Origin: Faecimorpha stercoravium
GTDB lineage: Bacteria; Bacillota; Clostridia; Lachnospirales; Bianqueaceae
Assembly: GCA_018712555.1 (NCBI GenBank)
Contig: DVGT01000001.1
Coordinates: 1-64,000, forward strand
Reading direction: 5' to 3'
Length of the DNA: 64,000 nt
In this document: positions 24,276 through 31,950 of the stretch, piece by piece
How positions within the stretch are numbered: the stretch's first letter is position 1
Layout of the letters: each line of letters begins with the position of its first letter
The notes under the pieces: model-generated
Database searches by the model: none
Seen by the model: only the letters and a program-made list of their open reading frames with translations
What the model was told of the DNA's origin: nothing
Position numbers and translations under genes: made by a program

Positions 24276-24304
24276 ATTATATGGCCTTAGGCATCCATTG
24301 TCAA
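24276..24304 (-). promoter_or_regulatory. Consensus promoter of the second marR gene
   Basis: On the minus strand TTGACA (24299-24304), exactly 17 bases, TATAAT (24276-24281): both hexamers match consensus, unusual for a regulator gene and suggesting tight repression of a strong promoter. Confidence 0.9.
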
Positions 24305-24313
24305 GGTACCTTT

Positions 24314-25333
24314 TTAATAGACATCCCAGGCTTTCGGTACGTAAAATTTCTGAAAACACCGAACTGCATAATTATCTGACATGCCGGATACATAGTCACA
24401 GATGATGGTGTCCAAGGAATCTCCCTGTTCTCTGCGGCTTAATGCCTCCTGACTCAGGCTGTCCGGATGGGCCCTGAACCAGTCCACTAGGCCGCCCACG
24501 AGCCGTTCCGCCTTTGCCTCTTCCATCTTCGCCATGGAGCCGATATACACTCTGTCAAACATGAACTGCCGCAGACGCATCATGGCGTCCTGTACCTGCG
24601 GCGTCATCCGAATCTCCGGCTGTCCCATGCTCATGCGAATCACGTCCCGAATCATTCGGTTCAAACGTTCCTTCACATTATGGCCCAATATATCACAGCA
24701 ATCTGCGGGCAGTTCCTCCTCCCGGATGATCTGGCCGCGGATCGCATCATCGGTATCATGATGGATATAGGCCATCTTATCCGCCAGTCGAACCACCTGT
24801 CCTTCCATCGTCGATGGCATCTTATGGATCGAATGATTCGCCATGCCATCCAGCACCTCCCAGGTCAGATTCAACCCCTGCCCCTTCTTCTCCAAGACCT
24901 CTACCACCCGGATCCCCTGCTCATCATGAGAGAATCCACAGGGCATTTTCTCGTTCAGCACCCGCTCACCAGCATGACCAAACGGCGTATGTCCCAGGTC
25001 ATGCCCCAGTGCGATGGCCTCTGTCAGATCCTCATTCAGCCGAAGCGCACGGCTGATCGTACGTGCGATCTGTGCCACTTCCAGCGTATGCGTCAGACGC
25101 GTGCGATAATGATCTCCTTCCGGGCGGATGAAGACCTGTGTCTTGTGCATCAGCCTGCGAAACGACTTGCAATGCAGGATCCGATCCCGATCCCGCTGAT
25201 ACACGGTCCGCATATCACAGGCTTCTTCAGGCCTCTTTCGTCCTCTGGAATTCACACTCAAAGAGGCATAGGGCGAAAGCATCGCCTTTTCCCGTTCCTC
25301 TGTTACTTGCCGCAGATTCAGTTCTCTTTCCAT
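24314..25333 (-). CDS. dgt: dGTPase-like HD-domain triphosphohydrolase
   Basis: A 339-residue protein of the deoxyguanosinetriphosphate triphosphohydrolase-like family. The HD residues are in THTLEVAQIARTISRAL and ALGHDLGHTPFGHAGE. It hydrolyses dNTP to nucleoside and triphosphate, adjusting dNTP pools and limiting foreign DNA replication in some bacteria. The start lies one base after the addB stop, so the two are translationally linked. Confidence 0.93.
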   Translation of the reverse strand: MERELNLRQVTEEREKAMLSPYASLSVNSRGRKRPEEACDMRTVYQRDRDRILHCKSFRRLMHKTQVFIRPEGDHYRTRLTHTLEVAQIARTISRALRLNEDLTEAIALGHDLGHTPFGHAGERVLNEKMPCGFSHDEQGIRVVEVLEKKGQGLNLTWEVLDGMANHSIHKMPSTMEGQVVRLADKMAYIHHDTDDAIRGQIIREEELPADCCDILGHNVKERLNRMIRDVIRMSMGQPEIRMTPQVQDAMMRLRQFMFDRVYIGSMAKMEEAKAERLVGGLVDWFRAHPDSLSQEALSRREQGDSLDTIICDYVSGMSDNYAVRCFQKFYVPKAWDVY

Positions 25334-25334
25334 T

Positions 25335-28300
25335 TCACGTTTCCTCCTGTACCTGTTTCCAAAACTCCTCTCGACTCATCTTGCTGGCCCAATGTATTTT
25401 CGCGCCCTTCTGCCGGATATCAAACGAACAGATATCCCGATAATCACAGTAGTAACAGTGGGGATACTGACCATTCTGATAAGGAAATGGATGGATGCAA
25501 CCTGAAAGTTCTTCCTCTGCCAACTTTCCGATCTTCCGGATTGCAAATTCTCCCAACGCCTGCAGCTCCTCTGCTGTCCGAAGCTTTCCCTTATCCGACG
25601 CGTGTATCGCGCCGCTGTTGGTGATACGGACGGGCAGCAGCTCATTGATCTGCTTTTTCTCTTTGGCCATGCCTGAAATCACCCTGGGATCACTGGAAAG
25701 GACGCCATTCAGCCGAACCTGATCCTTTATTTTCTTTTCAATTTTCTCCGGTGTATTTTCCGTATCCTTTACTTTTTCCACACTGGGAATCAGATGGAAA
25801 TAGAACATCCCCGCAGGAACCACTTCCTGCCCCATGGCACGCATCCCCTCTGACACCGCCTTCAGATACACCGGAAGCTGAAGGCCGATTCCGTCCTGCA
25901 TGTCTTTCTCATCAAATTTCGCATTCCCCGACTTATAATCCAGAATGCGAATATAGGTCTCTCCCTCTTCCCGCAGGATATCCACACGGTCGACAATCCC
26001 TCGGATGCGCAGCGTCTGCCCTTCGGACAACGGCACCTCGACCGCCGGGAGGCTCTTTCCGGCGCCGCTTCCGAATCCCCATTCGAAATATTCTGGCCGA
26101 AACGTTCCCATCTCCACCTGAGTCTTCAGCGTCCCAAGCGCCCGCACCGCTGTTTTCTGAAGCTTCCGCCAATAGAACCGATACCGTCCGTTGTCCTGAT
26201 ACTGCGCGAAGTTCTCTTCATTTTTCGCGAAGAGTTCTCTCACACTCTCCGCAATCTGTTCTTCGCGGGTATCCATATCGAAAAACTGCTGCAGGAGCAT
26301 GCCGGCCCCCTCCAGGATCCCGTGCAGTAACCGCCCGTCATCCATAGGACTGACCCGGAACATCGCACGCTCCGCCAGCCGAAGTCCATACTGCAGGAAA
26401 TGAGAATAGGGGCACCGCGCGTATCGTTCCATCCGTGTCACGCTCAGTTCCCATTGTTCCGGCTGCCACAGCCTCCGTGCCATCTGCGGGCTCAGCGCTT
26501 CTTCTCCCATCCGGCCTCCCATTTGCAGCCGTCGTATCCTTTCTCTATAGCCATGCTGCAGAAACCAGGAAGATATGTCCGATGTTTTTCCCCCTTGCTC
26601 CAACATCTTCTGGAACATGGGCTCCGCCAGCGTCAAGGGATCTTCTCTGGGCCAACTGCTTTCTGGACCCAAAATCTGCTGCAGACGGCTCCAGTACAAA
26701 GAGGGCCTGCGGGGTTCTCCCCGCTCTGGACTCGCGTCGTAGCTGATATACAGCGCCTCTTCCGGTCGATGGAGAAGCATATATAGATGAAACTCTTGTT
26801 CATATATATGCCGCAGTCCGCCAGGCGCAAGCTGAAATGGCAGTGTGTCTCTCTCCCTCTCCTGCAGCAACCCCTGATCCTGCGTGACCTTAGGAAAATA
26901 AGCCTCTCCAAATCCTACCAGGAACAGCGCCCGGATCTCCCGAAAACGGGATCGGTCCATGTCTCCCACTGTAATCGCATCCGGCGTGGGCGGAAGCATG
27001 CCGAGACGAATCTCCCCGATCCCCGCTGTCAGAATCCCGCTGAATCCATCCACATCCAACGGCAGATCGCCCATCATCTCCTGAATTCGGCCAAGTACCT
27101 GACAAACCGCCTCGTAGATCTGTCGATTCTGGGATGCCTGGACATAGAATCCTTCCTTCTCCAACGCTCTGCTCTGTTCTTCCAGCAGTATCTTAGCCCC
27201 TGTGGAAACCAGGAAATCCTGCAGATGCCCACACCACCAGCCGGCCTCTGCTTCTTTATGAGATTCGGCCCCTTGCCAGAATTCCGATAACCGCTGTATA
27301 TAAAGCTTCACGGCCTCCTCGTTAGGGCTTCCCGCTGTACTCTCTAAAAGCGCTTCCCGCGCGCGTTCGAACCCTCTCCACCCGCGAGCCAGCGCCAGGT
27401 TATCCACGGTATCCAACTGCTCCCTGCGAAAAGGCGTGAATCCCGTCTTCAGAAACGAGAACAGGGTGTCGTAACTGCAGCGGCTGCGAATCATCTGCAG
27501 CAGAGAAAGGATCATCCGTATGAATGGATGCGCCTTGATCGCGTGCGTTTCATCCATGAAAACGGGCATATTGAATTCCTCGGCGTACTGACGGATCAGT
27601 TCCTGATAAGCTGCCACATCCCCCAAAGCGATTCCGATCTGGCGATAACTATACCCCTCGTCTCGAACCAGACGCAAAATCTCGGTAAAGACCCGGCGCA
27701 CTTCTTCCCGCCGATGGGGTGCGGCATACAGATACACATGGCTGTGCCCCTGCTTCCAGGGTCTGGGCGGCACCTGAAACAACTGCCTGGCCGTATGGGC
27801 AATCCCATCCTGCCTGCGCGGCGCAAGGAACGTCTTCTGTACGGGCACCCGATACGCCTTCGCCTCTTCATAGAGTGCGTGCAGTGTGCGGCGGCTCACA
27901 TCGAAGAGTTCCTCGCCCTCTTCCTGTCCCCACTCCGCCTGTTCTGCGGCCCGCTGCGAGATGGTAATCCCAATGGTAAGCTGTTCCGTACGCAGCATGA
28001 GCTGCCGCAGGACGCGGATCTGCTGCGGCGTGAAGCCATAGAAATCGTCTACATAAATCGGAACCCCTGCCAGCCGTTCCGACTGTAAGATCGCATCGGC
28101 CAACCGGTCCAGAAGTCTCTCTGCCGCCTCTCCATGTTGGAGCATGGCCTCCTCAAAGCGCGTCCGGATCTTCCAGAGATCAGAAAGTTTCATCTGCAGG
28201 CTGCTTCCTTCCTTCGCATTCTCTGCCGCTTCCATCAGCGCCTGATTCGTCACGCCATATTGATCCAGTTCCGAAAACAGCGTTTTGAGCCGCTGCAGAA

Positions 28301-28640
28301 ATCCCTGGGAATGCACACTCTTGCCATAATAGACCAGATCCGGGGATAGCTCCTGCACGAGACGATACAGCAACATGCTTTTCCCCACCTCATCCAGCAC
28401 GACCAGATCCTTTTCTCCTTTTTCTGCCAGAATCCGGTGAGCGAGCCTGCGGAAGCTAAGTACGTCAGCGCCCAAAAGTCCTCTTCCAGCCTGTTCCAAT
28501 ACTAGCCGTTTCTGCTCCAGCAGCGTAATCTGCTCGGGGACAATCAGGATCGGACGCTTCTCTATGTTTTGCAGAAACTCCTCCCGAATACGATAGGATT
28601 TGCCGGAACCGGCTTCTCCCAATATGAAACGCAGCAGCAT
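25335..28640 (-). CDS. addB: Helicase-exonuclease AddAB subunit B
   Basis: A 1101-residue subunit of the double-strand break end-processing complex. Walker A (LGEAGSGKS) is at residues 7-15; the nuclease motif ILDYKSGNAKF lies near 975; and the iron-sulfur staple cysteines are the single one in CPYSHFLQYGL plus the C-terminal CxxCxxxxxC in HCYYCDYRDIC. ATG 28640 has AAAGGAGG upstream. In Firmicutes addA usually follows; here dgt follows instead and no addA is in the window. The 5' leader holds the two-hairpin element. Confidence 0.94.
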   Translation of the reverse strand: MLLRFILGEAGSGKSYRIREEFLQNIEKRPILIVPEQITLLEQKRLVLEQAGRGLLGADVLSFRRLAHRILAEKGEKDLVVLDEVGKSMLLYRLVQELSPDLVYYGKSVHSQGFLQRLKTLFSELDQYGVTNQALMEAAENAKEGSSLQMKLSDLWKIRTRFEEAMLQHGEAAERLLDRLADAILQSERLAGVPIYVDDFYGFTPQQIRVLRQLMLRTEQLTIGITISQRAAEQAEWGQEEGEELFDVSRRTLHALYEEAKAYRVPVQKTFLAPRRQDGIAHTARQLFQVPPRPWKQGHSHVYLYAAPHRREEVRRVFTEILRLVRDEGYSYRQIGIALGDVAAYQELIRQYAEEFNMPVFMDETHAIKAHPFIRMILSLLQMIRSRCSYDTLFSFLKTGFTPFRREQLDTVDNLALARGWRGFERAREALLESTAGSPNEEAVKLYIQRLSEFWQGAESHKEAEAGWWCGHLQDFLVSTGAKILLEEQSRALEKEGFYVQASQNRQIYEAVCQVLGRIQEMMGDLPLDVDGFSGILTAGIGEIRLGMLPPTPDAITVGDMDRSRFREIRALFLVGFGEAYFPKVTQDQGLLQERERDTLPFQLAPGGLRHIYEQEFHLYMLLHRPEEALYISYDASPERGEPRRPSLYWSRLQQILGPESSWPREDPLTLAEPMFQKMLEQGGKTSDISSWFLQHGYRERIRRLQMGGRMGEEALSPQMARRLWQPEQWELSVTRMERYARCPYSHFLQYGLRLAERAMFRVSPMDDGRLLHGILEGAGMLLQQFFDMDTREEQIAESVRELFAKNEENFAQYQDNGRYRFYWRKLQKTAVRALGTLKTQVEMGTFRPEYFEWGFGSGAGKSLPAVEVPLSEGQTLRIRGIVDRVDILREEGETYIRILDYKSGNAKFDEKDMQDGIGLQLPVYLKAVSEGMRAMGQEVVPAGMFYFHLIPSVEKVKDTENTPEKIEKKIKDQVRLNGVLSSDPRVISGMAKEKKQINELLPVRITNSGAIHASDKGKLRTAEELQALGEFAIRKIGKLAEEELSGCIHPFPYQNGQYPHCYYCDYRDICSFDIRQKGAKIHWASKMSREEFWKQVQEET

Positions 28641-28669
28641 GAGACTCCTCCTTTCTCTTCTGATTCCAT

Positions 28670-28743
28670 GTTTGACGCCCTTTGGCGGCAAACTCGGAGC
28701 GTGGCTCCATCGCTACGGTATGGAAAGCTGTCATGCCACGCTC
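28670..28743 (-). repeat. Two-hairpin leader element upstream of addB
   Basis: Minus strand: starts right after the -10 box. Stem 1 GAGCGTGGC...GCCACGCTC (28697-28743, 9 bp, loop 29) and stem 2 GTTTG-CGCC...GGCG-CAAAC (28670-28693). The copy at 46217-46291 has different bases on both arms of each stem with pairing kept. Confidence 0.75.
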
Positions 28744-28772
28744 ATTGTACCATATCCCGCGGTTCGCCTCAA
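28744..28772 (-). promoter_or_regulatory. Promoter of addB-dgt
   Basis: Minus strand: TTGAGG (28767-28772), 17-base spacer, TACAAT (28744-28749), directly abutting the two-hairpin element. Confidence 0.75.
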
Positions 28773-28839
28773 CCCCTCTGCCAGAAAGATTTTCCCATAC
28801 ATATTTTCAAAATCTCCTCATAAAATGCAGTAAAAGTAT

Positions 28840-28873
28840 ATAGCCGGAGCGTGCAGGACGGCCCGCCGGCTAT
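28840..28873 (+). repeat. Inverted repeat upstream of the 139-aa membrane protein gene
   Basis: ATAGCCGG (28840-28847) and CCGGCTAT (28866-28873), 8 bp perfect, ending 8 bases before the RBS. Could be an operator or leader hairpin. Confidence 0.5.
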
Positions 28874-28893
28874 CCTTTCCTGGAGGAATGAAT

Positions 28894-29313
28894 ATGGCTT
28901 TTCGTGTTGTAACTCTTCGTCTTCCCCAACTGATCCGCGTCGGCCTGGCAGTCCTGGGGATCCTGATCGTGGCGCTTCTGTGTTTCCTTTTCTTTAGGCC
29001 TTCCGCCGAAACGCCGGCCGCTGCGGCCGAGACCTACTATCCCGGTCTCTATACATCCTCTGTACAGTTTGGCGCGCAGACCGTCTGTGTTGAGGTCATC
29101 ATGAATGCTTCCGGCATCGAATCCGTGTCCTATCAGATTCCCACGGAGGTCTCTGAGGTCTATCCTCTGGTCGCACAGACCAGTGCCGATATCGAAGAAC
29201 AGGTTCGCGCCGGTAAAGATCCGTCGTCCACGCCGACGGACAGTGCCGCGCAGGATACGGCCAATTATCTGTTAGCCGCTATCGAGACCGCCAGAGACAA
29301 GGCTCTTCGATAA
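28894..29313 (+). CDS. Membrane-anchored extracytoplasmic protein of unknown function
   Basis: A 139-residue protein with one N-terminal membrane helix (about residues 14-36), an Ala/Pro-rich linker and a ~90-residue outer domain starting YYPGLYTSSVQFGAQTVCVE. That domain's strand pattern is faintly like FMN-bind/pheganomycin-type repeats, but no motif is decisive. ATG 28894 is preferred because GGAGG stands 7 nt before it; ATG 28888 abuts the site. Followed by a small membrane protein gene in the same direction. Confidence 0.7.
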   Translation: MAFRVVTLRLPQLIRVGLAVLGILIVALLCFLFFRPSAETPAAAAETYYPGLYTSSVQFGAQTVCVEVIMNASGIESVSYQIPTEVSEVYPLVAQTSADIEEQVRAGKDPSSTPTDSAAQDTANYLLAAIETARDKALR

Positions 29314-29361
29314 CACACGGGAGGCGGCCTGCATATAATAGAGAGGAGGGAGGCGAGACCA

Positions 29362-29520
29362 TTGCGCAAACATTGTTTCCCCGTTCGCCCTATCGGCTGT
29401 ATGGCAGCCTGTTTCGGCTGCGGTATCCTGCTGGCCGTACTCATCGACATCCTCTGGATCAATTGCATCCTGGGCATTCTGATCGCCGTGGCGGGCATCT
29501 ATCTAGTCGCTGTCTTCTGA
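29362..29520 (+). CDS. Small two-helix membrane protein, 52 aa
   Basis: TTG start at 29362 with GGGAGG 8 nt upstream. The product is almost entirely hydrophobic after residue 14 (CMAACFGCGILLAVLIDILW, then CILGILIAVAGIYLVAVF), predicting two membrane helices. It follows the 139-aa gene by 48 bases and is closed by a strong terminator. Function unknown. Confidence 0.65.
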   Translation: MRKHCFPVRPIGCMAACFGCGILLAVLIDILWINCILGILIAVAGIYLVAVF

Positions 29521-29529
29521 GGCGGCCGT

Positions 29530-29568
29530 ACACCGGGTTTGGATTCTGTTTCCAAACCCGGTGTTTTT
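29530..29568 (+). terminator. Strong rho-independent terminator
   Basis: ACACCGGGTTTGGA and TCCAAACCCGGTGT form a perfect 14-bp stem with a 7-nt loop followed by TTTT. Confidence 0.93.
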
Positions 29569-29580
29569 GCCACAAAAAAA

Positions 29581-29736
29581 GGGGGTGTTGCAAAATAGAT
29601 GAGAAATCATCTCTCAGCTTTATGGAATGTCCTGGAAACGAAAAAGGAGCCCGTGCATTCACGGAACTCCTTAGGAGATCATACTCTTTCATTCTGTATC
29701 AATGGTGAGACAGCGTAGGTATTTTGCAACAGCCCC
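29581..29736 (-). mobile_element. 156-bp inverted-repeat element carrying a terminator (MITE-like)
   Basis: Ends are GGGGGTGTTGCAAAATA (29581-29597) and TATTTTGCAACAGCCCC (29720-29736): 16 of 17 bases inverted. No gene inside. On the minus strand AAGGAGTTCCGTG...CACGGGCTCCTT (29644-29672) is followed by TTTTT and should end the long thiN operon, whose stop is 18 bases away. A degenerate copy is at 11226-11350. Terminal repeats resemble those of insertion sequences that begin GG-N-CTGTTGCAAA; no clear target duplication. Confidence 0.8.
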
Positions 29737-29753
29737 TCTTACCATATAGCACC

Positions 29754-30425
29754 TCAGTCGGTCTCTTCCTGAACCATGCTGCACAACAACGTACCTTCTT
29801 GGAAGGAGAGCCTGCCGCTCTTCTCCACCAGCTGATTGCTGGTTCCGATGACCGCATGCGCATCCATGCAATACTCTGTCAGCGGGTATTCAAATCCCCG
29901 GAGCGTCACACCCTGAACCGGACCGCCAAAGGGGAGGAAGGACACATAGGTCGTCCGCCTCGGATCAAACCAGGAAGGAATGCTTACCTCTTCTTCCCAG
30001 GGGCCTTGACGAATCCACAGCCGGCTCTTTCCATCCCATATCTCGCCATAGGGTGCAATCCGGCATAATAGGTGCAGGTTCGCCACCGTATGATCCACTC
30101 GACTACCCGTAGCTCCGACCAGGCAGATTCTCGCGTCATCTCCGCCCTGCATCCGCGCAACACTGATGGCTAGCTCCGTGTCCGTCTCGTCCTTATGCGA
30201 GGGATATACCTGCGGCTGAATCCCTTCTGCCTGTGCCTGCTGTAAGAGTGAAGCATCAATAGAATCCATATCCCCCAGCAGAATATCCGGTTTCAGGCCC
30301 AATGCCGCCAGATGCCGCAAACCCGAATCCGCCGCGATAATCCGTTCCGGTTTCCACGCTTGGATCGCCTGCCCCAAAGCATGGGTCATCTCCATGCTGC
30401 CGCCTGTTGCAATCAGTATTCTCAT
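29754..30425 (-). CDS. thiN: Thiamine pyrophosphokinase
   Basis: A 223-residue enzyme that makes thiamine diphosphate from thiamine and ATP. Motifs include IAADSGLRHLAALGLKPD, LGDMDSID, DETDTELAISVA and GATGSRVDHTVANL. The ATG overlaps the rpe stop (ATGA). Last gene of the operon that starts at yicC; the terminator is provided by the inverted-repeat element beyond. Confidence 0.95.
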   Translation of the reverse strand: MRILIATGGSMEMTHALGQAIQAWKPERIIAADSGLRHLAALGLKPDILLGDMDSIDASLLQQAQAEGIQPQVYPSHKDETDTELAISVARMQGGDDARICLVGATGSRVDHTVANLHLLCRIAPYGEIWDGKSRLWIRQGPWEEEVSIPSWFDPRRTTYVSFLPFGGPVQGVTLRGFEYPLTEYCMDAHAVIGTSNQLVEKSGRLSFQEGTLLCSMVQEETD

Positions 30426-31069
30426 GACCTGTCCATCTCCCGAACCCGGCGGATCAGCTTTCCGGGATCCTTCGCGCCGAAAAAGGCGGTTCCCATCACA
30501 ATGACATTCGCGCCAGCCCGAATCGCTTCTCCTACTGTCTCTTCGTTGATACCTCCATCCACCTGAATGTCCAGCTCAGGATACAAGCGGCGCAGCGCCC
30601 ATACCTTCTGCAGCATGGGCTCAATGAAGTTCTGTCCTCCGAAACCCGGATACACGGTCATCACCAATACCATATCTAAAAGCGGCAGTACGGGATCCAA
30701 TACCGTCCAAGGCGTATCCGGGCTGATGGCACAACCCACTTTCACCTTTTGCGCTTTCAGTTCTTCCACCACTTCTCTTAGATGGGCACCACAGGCTTCA
30801 GCGTGCAGCGTAATGCCATCGGCCCCTGCCTTGATGTAGGCGCCCGCATAGCGTTCCGGTTCACTAATCATCAAATGAACATCGAAAAAACAGTCTGTGT
30901 AGGGACGGATCGCCTTCACGATCATCGGTCCCATCGTGAGATTCGGCACGAAGTGTCCATCCATCACGTCGATATGGACCATGTCACATCCTGCTTCTCC
31001 CACCCGTCGTACTTCTTCCCCCAAGCGTGCAAAATCCGACGCCAAGAGGGACGCGGATATTTTGATCAT
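30422..31069 (-). CDS. rpe: Ribulose-phosphate 3-epimerase
   Basis: A 215-residue TIM-barrel enzyme of the pentose phosphate pathway. Metal and catalytic residues appear in HIDVMDGHFVPN, FFDVHLMI, VMTVYPGFGGQ and IQVDGGI. Start ATG 31069 overlaps the rsgA stop by 4 bases. Its place after rsgA and before thiN is conserved in Clostridia. Confidence 0.97.
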   Translation of the reverse strand: MIKISASLLASDFARLGEEVRRVGEAGCDMVHIDVMDGHFVPNLTMGPMIVKAIRPYTDCFFDVHLMISEPERYAGAYIKAGADGITLHAEACGAHLREVVEELKAQKVKVGCAISPDTPWTVLDPVLPLLDMVLVMTVYPGFGGQNFIEPMLQKVWALRRLYPELDIQVDGGINEETVGEAIRAGANVIVMGTAFFGAKDPGKLIRRVREMDRS

Positions 31070-31950
31070 TTCGTCGTCTCCTGTTGTTCTTCTGCTTTGA
31101 GTTCCTGCCATAGGGCCCGGTAGCCTTCGTAACGCTCCCTTACAATCAGTCCCGTTTCTACCGCACGCCGCACGCCGCATTCCGGTTCGCTGATATGACC
31201 GCACCCCGGAAAGTAACACTCTTCCCGATAGGGAGCAAACTCGGGATATGCATCCGCCAGCGTCTGTGGGGTCACATCCGTAAGCCGCAACGATGTGAAC
31301 CCTGCTGTATCTGCCACAAATCCGACTTCATCCTCCAGCCGGAGCAGCTGCGCGCAGCGCGTTGTATTTTTTCCACGCTGAATCTTCTCGCTCAGACTGC
31401 CCGTCTCCAGGGATAGTCCCGGTATCAGTGCGTTTAGCAGTGAGGACTTACCTACGCCGGAGGGACCGGCCAATACGCTGACCTTGCCTGCAAGCTCCGC
31501 CTTCAGCTTCTCGATTCCTTCTCCCGTCCGTGTACTCGTACACAGCACGCAAAAGCCAGCTTTCCGATAGTTCTCTGCCAGAGAAATCGCCACGGCGCCC
31601 TCTTGGCCCTGGACCTGATCCCATTTATTCAGGCAGATCACCGGCCGAATTCCCTGCTGATGCACCATCACCAGAAAATGTTCTAACAGCATGGGATGCG
31701 GCTCCGGATATACTGCGGCAAAAACAATGACCGCCTGATCCACGTTGGAAACCGGCGGCCTGATCAAACGGTTCCGCCGAGGCAGTATCTCCTCAATCCG
31801 ACCCTGGGGGACGAAGCGCACTTCATCCCCCACCAAAGGCGTGATCTTCTTCTGTCTGAAGCTGCCCTTCGCTCGGCAGCGTACGATCTCCTGTCCATTA
31901 TCCACATCATAGAATCCAGACAGAGAGCGTATAATTCTTCCCTGCTCCAT
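31066..31950 (-). CDS. rsgA: Ribosome small-subunit-dependent GTPase A
   Basis: A 294-residue circularly permuted GTPase that checks 30S maturation. An N-terminal OB-fold is followed by LNKWD (G4), GPSGVGKSSLLNAL (G1) and DTAGFTS (G3), then the zinc-binding CYFPGCGHISEPEC. It begins immediately after the PASTA kinase stop, linking ribosome assembly to kinase signalling in one transcript. Confidence 0.96.
   Translation of the reverse strand: MEQGRIIRSLSGFYDVDNGQEIVRCRAKGSFRQKKITPLVGDEVRFVPQGRIEEILPRRNRLIRPPVSNVDQAVIVFAAVYPEPHPMLLEHFLVMVHQQGIRPVICLNKWDQVQGQEGAVAISLAENYRKAGFCVLCTSTRTGEGIEKLKAELAGKVSVLAGPSGVGKSSLLNALIPGLSLETGSLSEKIQRGKNTTRCAQLLRLEDEVGFVADTAGFTSLRLTDVTPQTLADAYPEFAPYREECYFPGCGHISEPECGVRRAVETGLIVRERYEGYRALWQELKAEEQQETTK

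Noticed and set aside
29581..29736. Intact insertion sequence
   Set aside because: Only 156 bp with no transposase; a non-autonomous element fits better.
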